DNA from: JALZVT01 sp964634815
GTDB lineage: Bacteria; Pseudomonadota; Gammaproteobacteria; Pseudomonadales; Azotimanducaceae
Direction of reading: 5' to 3'
DNA: 64,000 nucleotides
NCBI GenBank assembly: GCA_964634815.1
Contig: CAZWMD010000017.1
Coordinates: forward strand, 6,763-70,762
Shown: positions 51,582-60,377 of the stretch, piece after piece
Position numbering within the stretch: position 1 is the first letter of the stretch
Layout of the letters: every line of letters begins with the position of its first letter
Program-made: the position numbers and the translations under genes
The notes under the pieces: generated by a model
The model's database searches: none
Seen by the model: only the letters and a program-made list of their open reading frames with translations
Told to the model about the DNA's origin: nothing

Positions 51582-52865
51582 ATGAGTTACTACAAAATTT
51601 GCGGTGGAAAATCGCTCAGCGGAACGATCCGGCCTCAGGGCAACAAGAATTCCGCGTTGCCACTTATCGCTGCCGCGCTGTTAACCGATCAGCCAGTCAC
51701 ATTGCACAACTTGCCGGATATCGGGGACGTGCGAACAAAGCTTGCGTTGATAGAAAGCCTTGGCGCGCTTGTCGAGTTTGAAGGCAGCACCTGTGTCATT
51801 GATGCGTCTCCTGTTAGCCAACAAAACCCTGATCCGGCGCTTTCTGCGAAAATTCGGACGTCGTTGCTACTGGCGGCTCCACTACTTGCCAGATTTGGAC
51901 GTACGCGGGTCTTCCGACCAGGAGGTGATCGGATCGGCCAGCGAAACCTGGATACCCACCTTTCTGCGCTTCAAGCGTTTGGGGCATCTATAGAGGCGGA
52001 ATCCGGCAGCTATGTTCTGACGTCAATGGGACTTGAGGCCACGGACCTTTTCTTGGACGAAATGAGTGTTACTGGCACTGAGCAAGCCCTGCTTTGTGCA
52101 GTCCTTGCTCCTGGGGTTACGACAATTAGTCAGGCGGCTACCGAGCCTCATGTACAGGACTTGTGCCGAGCGCTGGTTGCCATGGGTGCTCGAATACAAG
52201 GGATAGGCACACATTCATTAAGAGTGATTGGAGTTGCGTCGTTGGGTGGGATCGAATTTTCGATTTCACCTGACTATATGGAGGTGGGCTCTCTCATCGC
52301 GCTCGCGGCTGCGACTAGATCCTCCATTCGAATTACCGACGCGCAACCCGAAAATCAGCGTATCACTCAGGTTGCCTTTCGTCGACTCGGTGTTACCTGG
52401 CAAGTAGATGGGAGTGACATTGTGGTTCCTGAGACCCAGGAATTGCGAATTCAAAAAGACTTCGACGGTGCCACACCCAAGATTGCGGATTTGCCCTGGC
52501 CTGGCTTCCCGCCCGACTTGATCAGCATTGCTGTTGTGCTTGCGACTCAGTGCGAAGGCTCAATCCTGATAAACCAGCGAATGTTCGATCGTCGGCTGGT
52601 TTTTGTAGATCGTCTGATCGCCATGGGGGCCGGAATCGTGCAGTGTGATCCACACCGAGTTTTGGTGATGGGTGCGCGCCAACTTCGATCAATCACATTG
52701 AGGTCGCCTGACATACGCGCTGGTATGTCGATGGTTATCGCTGCGATGTCGGCCCAGGGAGAGTCGATAATCGAGAACATCGCACAAATTGATCGGGGGT
52801 ATGAACGCCTCGAAGAACGACTCTCGGCCCTTGGGGCAGATATTCAGCGCTGTTCCAGTCCCTGA
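51582..52865 (+). CDS. MurA-like enolpyruvyl transferase with Asp in place of the active-site Cys
   Basis: A 427-residue UDP-GlcNAc 1-carboxyvinyltransferase homologue, the family that makes the first committed step of peptidoglycan synthesis. Lys22 (QGNKNSALPL), Arg121, PGFPPDL (Asp312) and DIRAGMSMVIAA (Arg379) match catalytic positions. The loop reads PGGDRIGQR, with Asp116 where E. coli has the fosfomycin target Cys115; Asp here is known from mycobacteria and Chlamydia and gives resistance. The gene is not in a usual murA setting, so it may be a second copy or a changed paralogue. Confidence 0.87.
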   Translation: MSYYKICGGKSLSGTIRPQGNKNSALPLIAAALLTDQPVTLHNLPDIGDVRTKLALIESLGALVEFEGSTCVIDASPVSQQNPDPALSAKIRTSLLLAAPLLARFGRTRVFRPGGDRIGQRNLDTHLSALQAFGASIEAESGSYVLTSMGLEATDLFLDEMSVTGTEQALLCAVLAPGVTTISQAATEPHVQDLCRALVAMGARIQGIGTHSLRVIGVASLGGIEFSISPDYMEVGSLIALAAATRSSIRITDAQPENQRITQVAFRRLGVTWQVDGSDIVVPETQELRIQKDFDGATPKIADLPWPGFPPDLISIAVVLATQCEGSILINQRMFDRRLVFVDRLIAMGAGIVQCDPHRVLVMGARQLRSITLRSPDIRAGMSMVIAAMSAQGESIIENIAQIDRGYERLEERLSALGADIQRCSSP

Positions 52866-52882
52866 ATTCGACTTGCTTTGCA

Positions 52883-52962
52883 CTGGCGTGTCCCAGTTTA
52901 CGGATTCCCAAAATCTGCTTGAGTAAACTGGCGGTGAGGCCAAATCCTGGCTGTCCCGATTT
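52883..52962 (+). repeat. REP-like copies and inverted repeat after the murA-like gene
   Basis: CTGGCGTGTCCCAG (52882-52895) and CCTGGCTGTCCCGATTT (52946-52962) belong to the dispersed family. Between them CAGTTTAC (52894-52901) pairs with GTAAACTG (52923-52930). The segment could also end the murA-like transcript, though no T run follows. Confidence 0.6.
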
Positions 52963-52978
52963 CGTGTGTGGAGTGTTG

Positions 52979-54055
52979 ATGTTTAGGACCCTGCAATCTC
53001 CAGGTGCTCCAAATCGTGGCTGTCCTGAAAAGGCTTCATTCTTGGGGGGTGTCCAATTTCTTGTCTTTTTAGCTTCCCATGGGTTGTGTTGCCTGATCGC
53101 GATGTTCGCCGCGGGTCTATCAATGTCTGCCATGGCCGCGGGAGAGACATTAGAAGTGCGCAATACGTCTCCACTTGCACAGCTCTATGGTTTGCCGCCA
53201 ATGCGTGGTGCTATAGCTGACGGCTTTCGTATCCGTTTTGATGTGGATGTGGCCAACAGTTTCACTGGTGATCTAAATGATGCTGAGTTTGTCTTCCTCG
53301 ACGGTGAGACCTCGACATTCTCCTACACTCTAAAATATGGCTGGGATGATCGTTGGGAGGTGGGGTTGGAACTGCCCTGGGTCGTTCACTCCGGAGGCAG
53401 GTTTGACCGTCTTATTGATGACTTCCATGAGCTCTTCGGTTTGCCTGATGGCGGCCGTCCGCTAGCCGAACGCGGCGCTGTTGATTTTGTGATTCGCCTG
53501 GATGGGCGTTCCGAAGTTGCCCTGGATACCAAGACTTCCGATGTGGGCGATGTTAGAGGGTGGTTGGCTTATAGGCTGTACAATTCTTCCCAACGCAGTT
53601 TGGTGTCCCGCTTCCATGCCAAGTTACCCACCGGACGTGCCAGGAACCTCAGTGGTTCGGGCGGTACTGATTTCGCTCTGGGACTCGATTATGTTGATCA
53701 TGAGTTGTTTGCACGCGCAGGTGTTCAGCTAACTATTGGCGGCGGCATCTCCTATCTGGGGACGGGGAATCTGTTGCCAGACCGGCAGAACTCTTTTGTG
53801 CCCTATGGTCACCTGGGCTTGGCGAGAAAGATTGGATGGCACAATCGTGTCAGATTCTTAGGACAACTGGATGCGCACGGTGCGCTCTTTGATGCCCGCC
53901 TATCTCATCTCGGACATAGTGTTTTGCAAGGAACACTTGGATTCCAGTTTGATTTGACAGCCAAAGCCCGATTAGGACTGGTACTTATAGAAGATCTCAG
54001 TGGGGGTGGTGCGGCGGACGTTATTTTTAAACTGTCTTTGGTGGGGCAGCTGTGA
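52979..54055 (+). CDS. DUF3187-type outer-membrane protein
   Basis: A 358-residue protein with an N-terminal signal region (FLVFLASHGLCCLIAMFAAG then LSMSAMAAGE) and alternating beta strands throughout (EVGLELPWVVHSGG, LVSRFHAKLPTGRARNLSGS, FALGLDYVDHELFARAGVQL), the DUF3187 pattern of an outer-membrane barrel. The ATG at 52979 has GGAG upstream. The first about 40 residues precede the signal core and contain NRGCPEK, coded by a REP-like copy (53016-53030). The ATG at 53102 would be a shorter alternative. It overlaps the next gene (GTGA). Confidence 0.78.
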   Translation: MFRTLQSPGAPNRGCPEKASFLGGVQFLVFLASHGLCCLIAMFAAGLSMSAMAAGETLEVRNTSPLAQLYGLPPMRGAIADGFRIRFDVDVANSFTGDLNDAEFVFLDGETSTFSYTLKYGWDDRWEVGLELPWVVHSGGRFDRLIDDFHELFGLPDGGRPLAERGAVDFVIRLDGRSEVALDTKTSDVGDVRGWLAYRLYNSSQRSLVSRFHAKLPTGRARNLSGSGGTDFALGLDYVDHELFARAGVQLTIGGGISYLGTGNLLPDRQNSFVPYGHLGLARKIGWHNRVRFLGQLDAHGALFDARLSHLGHSVLQGTLGFQFDLTAKARLGLVLIEDLSGGGAADVIFKLSLVGQL

Positions 54056-55689
54056 GTTTGCGACGCAAGAGCGGTCAACCGTCAAGCACCAGGATACAAC
54101 GCTCCTTCGGAGCCCTGCAGTCCAAAACCTTCGATCTGGGTGTAATCGGTGCAGGGCCCGTTGGTGCTGGAGTGGCTCGTCGCGCGGCTGCAGCTGGACT
54201 CAGTGTCGCCTTGCTCGAATCGACGGACTACTCGAGTGGCCTGGTTGCCAATCCGGCCAGACTGTTAAGTCGTCATTCTGGACGTTCCTGGTTTGCTCAC
54301 ATGAAGTACCTGCGTGAGGCAGCTTACGAACATCGGCAGTTGCATCAGATGGCGCCTCATGTTGTCCAGCCCGCAACTATGATTGCACCAATCCGTGACA
54401 AGCTTACATCGATGAAATTCAGGTTTTCGTTGGCGCACTATGAGTCCCCGGCTGTTGTTTCTACTGGTGAGCGGGCGCAACGATGGGATCGAAAACGACT
54501 GGCAGATCAAGAGCCGATTCTTGATGGCGGACTCTTTTCTGGTGCCTGGCTTTATCGTGATTTTTTGGTCGATGAAGCGAGGTTAGTTCTTGCTCTGTTG
54601 CGTGATGCTTCGCGTTTTGGCGCGGAATGCGCTAACTATGTTTGCGTCAATACGATTACTCAGAAAAGTGGCCGCTATTTCTTAAACTCTAGAGATGAGC
54701 TGTCGGGAAGGGAGTTTGCAGTTCGTTGTCAGAGTGTAGTGGACACAGTAACACCGAGGTTTGGACCAAATAGAGAGTCTGACTTTTGTTTTGCCAAGAA
54801 CGTGCATATTGCCGTGCCTCAACAAAAACTGCCATTGAAGTATCCGATGGTCATGGAGACTGCCGACAAGGGTAGTGTTTTTGCGATACCGCAGGGTCAG
54901 GTGACCTATTTAGGCGCGGCGAATCTTAGGGCTTCGGCGGAGATCGACAGTGAGATGACTGTTTCCGAAGCAGACATCCAGCACTTGCTGTCGCCACTGC
55001 TTAACTATTTTTCCATTGAAGAAGTCAGGCCGATAGATGTAGTCGCGAGCTGGGCTGGGCTACATCCGATGCTCAATGACGCTTCCATTGCTGGTACGCA
55101 GATTCCTCGAGGCAGAGAAGTGATCGTAGACAGAGACGACATTATACGTATCAGGGGAGGGGACTCAGTAATCCATGACCTGCTGGCTGAGGAGGCGTTA
55201 TCCCACGTTAGAAAGGTGCTTGATCGTAGCGTATCCCTTGATTATGAGCTCGGACCCCTGCCAGGCAGTAAATTTTCTCGGCAGGCAGGCCTTGCAGAAG
55301 CGTTATCTTGTCCGATCTCCGCGGAGATTAAGTATGTCAAAACTCGCTACAACATAGATGAGGCGACGGCTAGACGACTTGTCAGGCTCTATGGGGACGA
55401 CGTAGTCACTGTCTTGGGCGAAGAACCTGTTGCGCTTAGCCAGAGTGTCTTTGTTGAAGAAGTGGATTGGGCTGTTTTGGAGGAAGGGGCACTTACTCTT
55501 GAGGACATCCTCTATCGACGGCTTCGGTGTGTTTGGTTCGAACCCCAAGAGCTGATGTTACTTTTGCCAGCATTGACCGAGCGAGCGGCAATCCTTCTGG
55601 AATGGGATGCGTTGGAGCAGACAAGGCAACGTATCGCTTTTGAGGATCGCCTCGCGCTTGACCTCGCAGCGGTTCCCCTTGCGGATTAG
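54052..55689 (+). CDS. Divergent GlpD-like FAD-dependent oxidoreductase
   Basis: A 545-residue protein with N-terminal FAD motif LGVIGAGPVGAGVARRAAA (33-40) and general similarity to aerobic glycerol-3-phosphate dehydrogenase: LREAAYEHRQLHQMAPHVVQP, YRDFLVDEARLVLALLRDA, and the C-terminal alpha domain (SAEIKYVKTRYNIDEATARR). The GlpD motif around SSKLIHGGLRYLE is changed to PARLLSRHSGRSWFAHMKYL, so substrate and FAD contacts differ. It is likely a paralogue with another substrate. Start GTG at 54052, overlapping the outer-membrane gene's stop. Confidence 0.75.
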   Translation: MSLRRKSGQPSSTRIQRSFGALQSKTFDLGVIGAGPVGAGVARRAAAAGLSVALLESTDYSSGLVANPARLLSRHSGRSWFAHMKYLREAAYEHRQLHQMAPHVVQPATMIAPIRDKLTSMKFRFSLAHYESPAVVSTGERAQRWDRKRLADQEPILDGGLFSGAWLYRDFLVDEARLVLALLRDASRFGAECANYVCVNTITQKSGRYFLNSRDELSGREFAVRCQSVVDTVTPRFGPNRESDFCFAKNVHIAVPQQKLPLKYPMVMETADKGSVFAIPQGQVTYLGAANLRASAEIDSEMTVSEADIQHLLSPLLNYFSIEEVRPIDVVASWAGLHPMLNDASIAGTQIPRGREVIVDRDDIIRIRGGDSVIHDLLAEEALSHVRKVLDRSVSLDYELGPLPGSKFSRQAGLAEALSCPISAEIKYVKTRYNIDEATARRLVRLYGDDVVTVLGEEPVALSQSVFVEEVDWAVLEEGALTLEDILYRRLRCVWFEPQELMLLLPALTERAAILLEWDALEQTRQRIAFEDRLALDLAAVPLAD

Positions 55690-56070
55690 ATCAGCGATTT
55701 TGTTCATAGCTTGATTCCGGACACCCAGGAAATACCTAATCCTGATTCAGGACACTCAGGAAACTCCTATGGGTCGACGCTTGGGTCGACATCCGATTCG
55801 AGGCGTCTTTGACGATGCTTGTGACGTGCATTTAACGAACGTTCCGAATCTCTTAGAACTGAGACCTTTCTTTATTCTCCGTCGCGACTGGCCCAAATGA
55901 TTGTATAGCTACGATTTTCGACAGCTTTGAAACCCTGGCTGTCCTGAATTGGAGTCTTGTAAACCTGGCTGTCCCGAATTGGGGGGCGAATTATGTGCCG
56001 GGGTTAATTGGTCCGCTTCCGCGTGAGCCTTTTGCTATGATCTGTGGGTCTGGAATTGAGGGGAATTGTT
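55690..56070. other. Intergenic region before the acyl-CoA ligase
   Basis: About 380 bases without a gene; four REP-like copies lie in it (see 55711-55982). AGGGGAA just before 56071 is the ribosome site of the ligase. Nothing else is recognised. Confidence 0.6.
55711..55982. repeat. REP-like cluster: two direct plus two inverted copies
   Basis: TTCCGGACACCCAGGAAAT (55715-55733) and TTCAGGACACTCAGGAAAC (55745-55763) run in one direction, 30 bases apart. CCTGGCTGTCCTGAATTGG (55934-55952) and CCTGGCTGTCCCGAATTGG (55964-55982) run in the other, again 30 bases apart. The regular spacing and inverted pairs suggest a REP cluster of the family seen near the RAYT. Confidence 0.75.
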
Positions 56071-57726
56071 ATGGCAATGCAACGTACACCGCTGTTGATG
56101 TCGAATTTGCTGGATCGGGGGGCGAAGGTTGCGCCCAATGAGGAGATTGTTACGGCGACCGAAGATGGTGTGCGGCGTCAAACCTATCTTGAAACCCGCA
56201 ACCGAGCCCATCAGCTGGCGCATGCTCTGCACGACGCCGGAATAGAAGTCGGGGATCGGGTTGCAACCTTCATGTGGAATGGCTCTCGTCATCTCGAGGC
56301 CTATCACGCCATTGCCTGCATGGGCGCGGTGCTGCATACACTAAATGTTCGGCTGTCTGACAACGATCTTGAATACATCATCGATCATGCCCAAGACAAG
56401 CTCATCATCGTTGATGCAGATGTTTTGCCGTTGCTTGAGAAGCTTGACGGCAGGATGCCCAGCGTTACCAAGATTGTCGTCGCAACCGAGCAAGGTTTTG
56501 AAGGTTGGTCGAGTGAGCTGCCTGACGCGGAAGATTACGAAGACTTCATCGCCGATAAACCCATAGATTATGAGTGGCCCCAGATCGATGAGAACTCGCC
56601 GATGGGGTTGTGCTACACCAGCGGAACTACCGGTAATCCGAAAGGCGTTGAGTACGAACATCGCTCTCAGTATTTGCACACGATGACGCAGTGCATGACC
56701 GATTCTATGGGCTTGTCTGGCGCGGATTCGGTCTGCGGAATTGTGCCGATGTTTCACGCCATGGGGTGGGGCATCCCCTGGAGTGCAACAATGTTGGGTG
56801 CAAAACAGGTTTTGCCCCATCGCTTTATGGATCCAACCCGACTCGCACGCTTGATGGCGGATGAAGAAGTTACCTTATCTGCAGGCGTGCCTACCATTTG
56901 GCAGGGTGTTAAAGCTCTCTACGAGGCCGATCCTGCCAGTCTTGATTTGTCGAAGTTGCAGCGGCTTACCTGTGGTGGATCTTCGCCTCCACCCTCTCTG
57001 ATTCGTTGGTACTGGGACACTCTTGGTGTCGAAATGATTCAGGGTTGGGGTATGACGGAGACAAGCCCTCTGGCAACTCTGTCACGTCGGGTCATGACGC
57101 GTGGTCATCTTGAACTCAGTGAAGACGCTCAGTTTGAAAACGTTGCTAAAGCAGGACAGCTCATGCCGGGACTTGAGCTGGATATATTTGACGAGGAGTT
57201 CAACCGGGTACCACACGATGGTGAAAGCGTTGGCGAGATCCTTGTGCGTGGCCCATGGATTTGTAGCGAGTACTACAACGATCCTCAACCTGAGAAATTT
57301 CACAACGGCTGGTTGATCACTGGAGATGTCGGGAAAATTGATCCACAGGAATATCTCATCATCAGTGATCGATCTAAGGACCTCGTAAAGAGTGGCGGTG
57401 AATGGATTTCTTCGGTTGATCTTGAGAATCACATTGTTGCTCTTGATGGCGTCGCAGGCGCCTGTGTTGTTGCGCAACCTCATCCGAAATGGGACGAGCG
57501 TCCCGTCGCACTTCTTGTTCTTGACCCCGGTGCTGAGGTAAGCGAGCAAGCTGTGCTTGATCACTGTGCTACAGCATTTGCCAAATGGCAGCTGCCCGAT
57601 GAGGTGTTGTACATCGATAGCATTCCGCTCACGACCACAGGCAAAATGGACAAAAAGGTAGTGCGAGCAGATCTAGAAGCCAAAGGTTACCAATTACCAG
57701 ATTTGCGTAAGTCTTCGGCAGGTTAG
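56071..57726 (+). CDS. Long-chain fatty-acid-type acyl-CoA ligase
   Basis: A 551-residue AMP-forming ligase. The P-loop LCYTSGTTGNPKGVEYEHRS is near residues 179-198, then GIVPMFHAMGWGIPW, QGWGMTETSPLA, GWLITGDVGKIDPQEY, SDRSKDLVKSGGEW and the C-terminal lysine motif LTTTGKMDKKVVR. It should activate medium- or long-chain fatty acids. The ATG at 56071 follows AGGGGAA by five bases. The nitronate monooxygenase gene starts about 50 bases downstream in the same direction. Confidence 0.9.
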   Translation: MAMQRTPLLMSNLLDRGAKVAPNEEIVTATEDGVRRQTYLETRNRAHQLAHALHDAGIEVGDRVATFMWNGSRHLEAYHAIACMGAVLHTLNVRLSDNDLEYIIDHAQDKLIIVDADVLPLLEKLDGRMPSVTKIVVATEQGFEGWSSELPDAEDYEDFIADKPIDYEWPQIDENSPMGLCYTSGTTGNPKGVEYEHRSQYLHTMTQCMTDSMGLSGADSVCGIVPMFHAMGWGIPWSATMLGAKQVLPHRFMDPTRLARLMADEEVTLSAGVPTIWQGVKALYEADPASLDLSKLQRLTCGGSSPPPSLIRWYWDTLGVEMIQGWGMTETSPLATLSRRVMTRGHLELSEDAQFENVAKAGQLMPGLELDIFDEEFNRVPHDGESVGEILVRGPWICSEYYNDPQPEKFHNGWLITGDVGKIDPQEYLIISDRSKDLVKSGGEWISSVDLENHIVALDGVAGACVVAQPHPKWDERPVALLVLDPGAEVSEQAVLDHCATAFAKWQLPDEVLYIDSIPLTTTGKMDKKVVRADLEAKGYQLPDLRKSSAG

Positions 57727-57777
57727 TTTTAATCTTTCCATTTCGGCACAGCACCTCAAATCACTCAGAGCTCTTTA

Positions 57778-58731
57778 ATGACAAAACCCGGCAAATTCAG
57801 TAATCGTCTCACGGAGCTTCTTGGTGTGGAGGTTCCGCTCGTCCAGGCGCCTATGGGTTGGATTGCACGTTCGCAACTTGCCTCTGCGGTGTCTAATGCT
57901 GGCGGTCTCGGCATCATTGAAACTTCCTCCGGGGAGCTTGATGTTATTCGAGAAGAGATCAAGAAGATGCGCTCGCTCACCGACAAACCCTTTGGTGTAA
58001 ACATTGCACAGGCGTTTGTGCGTGATCCCAGCATTGTTCAATTTGTCATAGATCAAGGAGTGCGATTCGTAACCACCTCTGCGGGTAACCCCGAGCGCTA
58101 CACCAGTACGCTGAAAGAGGCGGGGTTAACCGTTTTTCACGTCGTTCCCAGTCTTTCCGCGGCGCTCAAAGCGGTAGAGGCGGGTGTTGATGGCCTTGTT
58201 GTAGAAGGGGGTGAGGGCGGCGGCTTTAAGAACCCGCGAGATGTCAGCACAATGGTGCTGCTACCGCTCGTTCGATCCAAGGTTGACGTACCGATTATTG
58301 CTGCTGGTGGATTTGTTGATGGTAAATCTATGGCGGCCGCCTTTGCACTTGGAGCTGAAGCCATTCAGATGGGCACGAGAATGGTATCTGCCGCGGAGTC
58401 TCCAGTACACGACAACTGGAAGAACGCCATTGTAGATGCTCAAGAAACCGACACCGTGTTTCTAAATCGTTTTCATTCTCCAGCGCTACGTGCTTTGCGA
58501 ACCGAAAAGTCGACTGAGCTTGAAAAAGCCACTGAGCGAAATGTGATGGGCGATTTTGGTACCGCGACAGATCTCTACTTTGGCGGTGATATGAATTCGA
58601 GTATCGCGTTAACGGGTCAGGTTGCTGGGCGTATCGAATCGGTGCGTCCTGTCAGGGAGGTTATCGAAGAAGTTCGCGATGAATTCTTCGAGACAGTCAA
58701 TTCTATGGCTGCGACCTATGGCGTGCGTTAG
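57778..58731 (+). CDS. Nitronate monooxygenase / FabK-like flavoenzyme
   Basis: A 317-residue FMN TIM-barrel protein: VPLVQAPMGWIARSQLASAV, GGLGIIETSS, PFGVNIAQAF, VVEGGEGGGF, PIIAAGGFVDGKSMAAAFAL and GAEAIQMGTRMV are the family blocks. Members oxidise nitronates or reduce enoyl-ACP; some act on CoA thioesters, which would suit the adjoining acyl-CoA ligase. The stop overlaps the convergent threonine aldolase stop by four bases. Confidence 0.87.
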   Translation: MTKPGKFSNRLTELLGVEVPLVQAPMGWIARSQLASAVSNAGGLGIIETSSGELDVIREEIKKMRSLTDKPFGVNIAQAFVRDPSIVQFVIDQGVRFVTTSAGNPERYTSTLKEAGLTVFHVVPSLSAALKAVEAGVDGLVVEGGEGGGFKNPRDVSTMVLLPLVRSKVDVPIIAAGGFVDGKSMAAAFALGAEAIQMGTRMVSAAESPVHDNWKNAIVDAQETDTVFLNRFHSPALRALRTEKSTELEKATERNVMGDFGTATDLYFGGDMNSSIALTGQVAGRIESVRPVREVIEEVRDEFFETVNSMAATYGVR

Positions 58732-59783
58732 GATCGAGCCGCGTTGACGAGTGCGTCAATTTCGTCTGGTGATGTCTGGAACGAAGTGACGAATCTCACG
58801 AGCACCTGGCCTGGTTCAAGTTGATCGTGACCCGCCAGGGCGGTTGCTGGCCACTCGTAATACACCGCACCCGCAGCCGTTAGTCTGTGGTGCATATCGC
58901 CAGGCAGTACAGCAAAGATCTCATTGGCCTGAGTTGGCCAGGCGAGGCGCACCCCAGGCAAACCGGTAAGTTCTGCGGACAGCTGGCCGGCCATAAGGTT
59001 TGCGTGTTGTGCGAGTTCTAACCAGTGATCGTCCTCTAACCAACCCTGAAACTGTGCACCAAACAGTCGTCCTTTGCTTAGTAGATGGCCGCTGCGTTTG
59101 CGTCGGTGAATAAACCCATCTGACAGCTTTGAGTTGAAGAAGATGACGGCCTCTGCTGCCAGTGCGCCACACTTGGTTGCGCCAAGGCAAAGTACATCAA
59201 CCCCGGCTTGCCAGCTGAGCTCTGCTGGTGAGCAGCCGATGGCGGCAATTGCATTGGCAAAGCGAGCACCGTCCATATGTACGCTGACCTGATTTTCTGT
59301 CGCGATATGAGCAAGCGCTGCGATCTCATCTGGTGTGTACACCAGGCCGAGTTCGCTGCTCTGAGTGATAGAGAGCGCGGCGACTCTTGAGTTGTGGGGG
59401 ACCAAGGTGCCCGCGGTTTCAAAATAGCCTGTAAGATCTGAGGCTTCCAGCTTGCCGTGACCCGCAGCGATAGGCACAAGTCGAGCGCCTCCGGTCATAA
59501 ACTCTGGTGCGGTGGATTCATCGTTTGCGATATGAGACTCCGCATGACACAGGATACCCTCCCAGGGCTGCACCATACTTGCAAGTGCCAGGGTGTTGGC
59601 TGCGGTTCCTGTCGCGACAAAAAATGCCTCCAGTTCACATTCAAATACTTCGCAGAGCTTTTTCTGTGCCTGTGCACTCCAGGAGTCTTCACCATATCCG
59701 GCGCTCACGCCTGAGTTGGCGTTTTGCAGAGCAGCCAGAACAGCGCTACATGCCCCGCTTGAGTTATCGCTACCAAAATTCAA
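58728..59783 (-). CDS. Threonine aldolase-type PLP lyase
   Basis: A 351-residue fold-type-I PLP enzyme. NFGSDNSSGACSAVLAAL opens it; FVATGTAANTLALASM holds the phosphate site, VHMDGARFANAI the Asp171 that contacts the pyridine nitrogen, and GATKCGALAAE the PLP lysine Lys204. The low-specificity L-threonine aldolase cleaves threonine or allo-threonine to glycine and acetaldehyde. It overlaps the SRPBCC gene by four bases, so the two are coupled. Confidence 0.9.
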   Translation of the reverse strand: MNFGSDNSSGACSAVLAALQNANSGVSAGYGEDSWSAQAQKKLCEVFECELEAFFVATGTAANTLALASMVQPWEGILCHAESHIANDESTAPEFMTGGARLVPIAAGHGKLEASDLTGYFETAGTLVPHNSRVAALSITQSSELGLVYTPDEIAALAHIATENQVSVHMDGARFANAIAAIGCSPAELSWQAGVDVLCLGATKCGALAAEAVIFFNSKLSDGFIHRRKRSGHLLSKGRLFGAQFQGWLEDDHWLELAQHANLMAGQLSAELTGLPGVRLAWPTQANEIFAVLPGDMHHRLTAAGAVYYEWPATALAGHDQLEPGQVLVRFVTSFQTSPDEIDALVNAARS

Positions 59784-60202
59784 GAGGCACCCCTTGTATC
59801 GATTGAGGCGCTATTTCCTTCATTGAGAAGGCTGCGAATACCGTCAACGCTCTCTTTCATCATGTTACCCACAATGTCTTTGAACCCATCGGGTTCAATT
59901 TCGAGGGTCCAATGCAAAGTGCAACCCGTTGGAGTCTCCTCCAGGCGTAAGTGGGCGCGATGATGAGTTATGCCAACACCGGATTGAATCACACCGTATT
60001 CGATCTCCCGTTTCGCTGGATCATGCACAAAGATTTTTTCAATCAATGACTGTTCGCCACCCATGGTCATGTGGCGCTCGTCACCTTTCATTTCAGCGGC
60101 ATCTATTCCGGGAACCCAATCTACACGGTCGAGCACGCCAACGATGTCCCAGACTTCGTCAATTGAGCTTTTGAATTGTTCGAGTAGCTCAAGCTGTTGC
60201 AT
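59780..60202 (-). CDS. SRPBCC (START-like) family protein
   Basis: A 140-residue helix-grip protein: an N-terminal strand and helix (LLEQFKSSIDEVWDIVGVLD), VDWVPGIDAAEMKGDE, and the long C-terminal helix (FKDIVGNMMKESVDGIRSLL). Such proteins bind hydrophobic ligands in a cavity; the ligand is unknown. AAGG stands upstream of the ATG. It is first in the two-gene unit with threonine aldolase. Confidence 0.8.
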   Translation of the reverse strand: MQQLELLEQFKSSIDEVWDIVGVLDRVDWVPGIDAAEMKGDERHMTMGGEQSLIEKIFVHDPAKREIEYGVIQSGVGITHHRAHLRLEETPTGCTLHWTLEIEPDGFKDIVGNMMKESVDGIRSLLNEGNSASIDTRGAS

Positions 60203-60377
60203 TTTGTTTCGCCTTTCTTTGATGGACTAGCTGGGAGGCATTTTGCCACCTATGGGACGCCGGTCACAGAGTTGGCGCTGTAGGCGTCACCTTTTTCCAT
60301 CAACTCGGTAGGTATTGCGCGCCGAATAGGTCAATCTGCAGGGTGTTTAACCTGCGCGCCACGCCTACGGAGAAATT

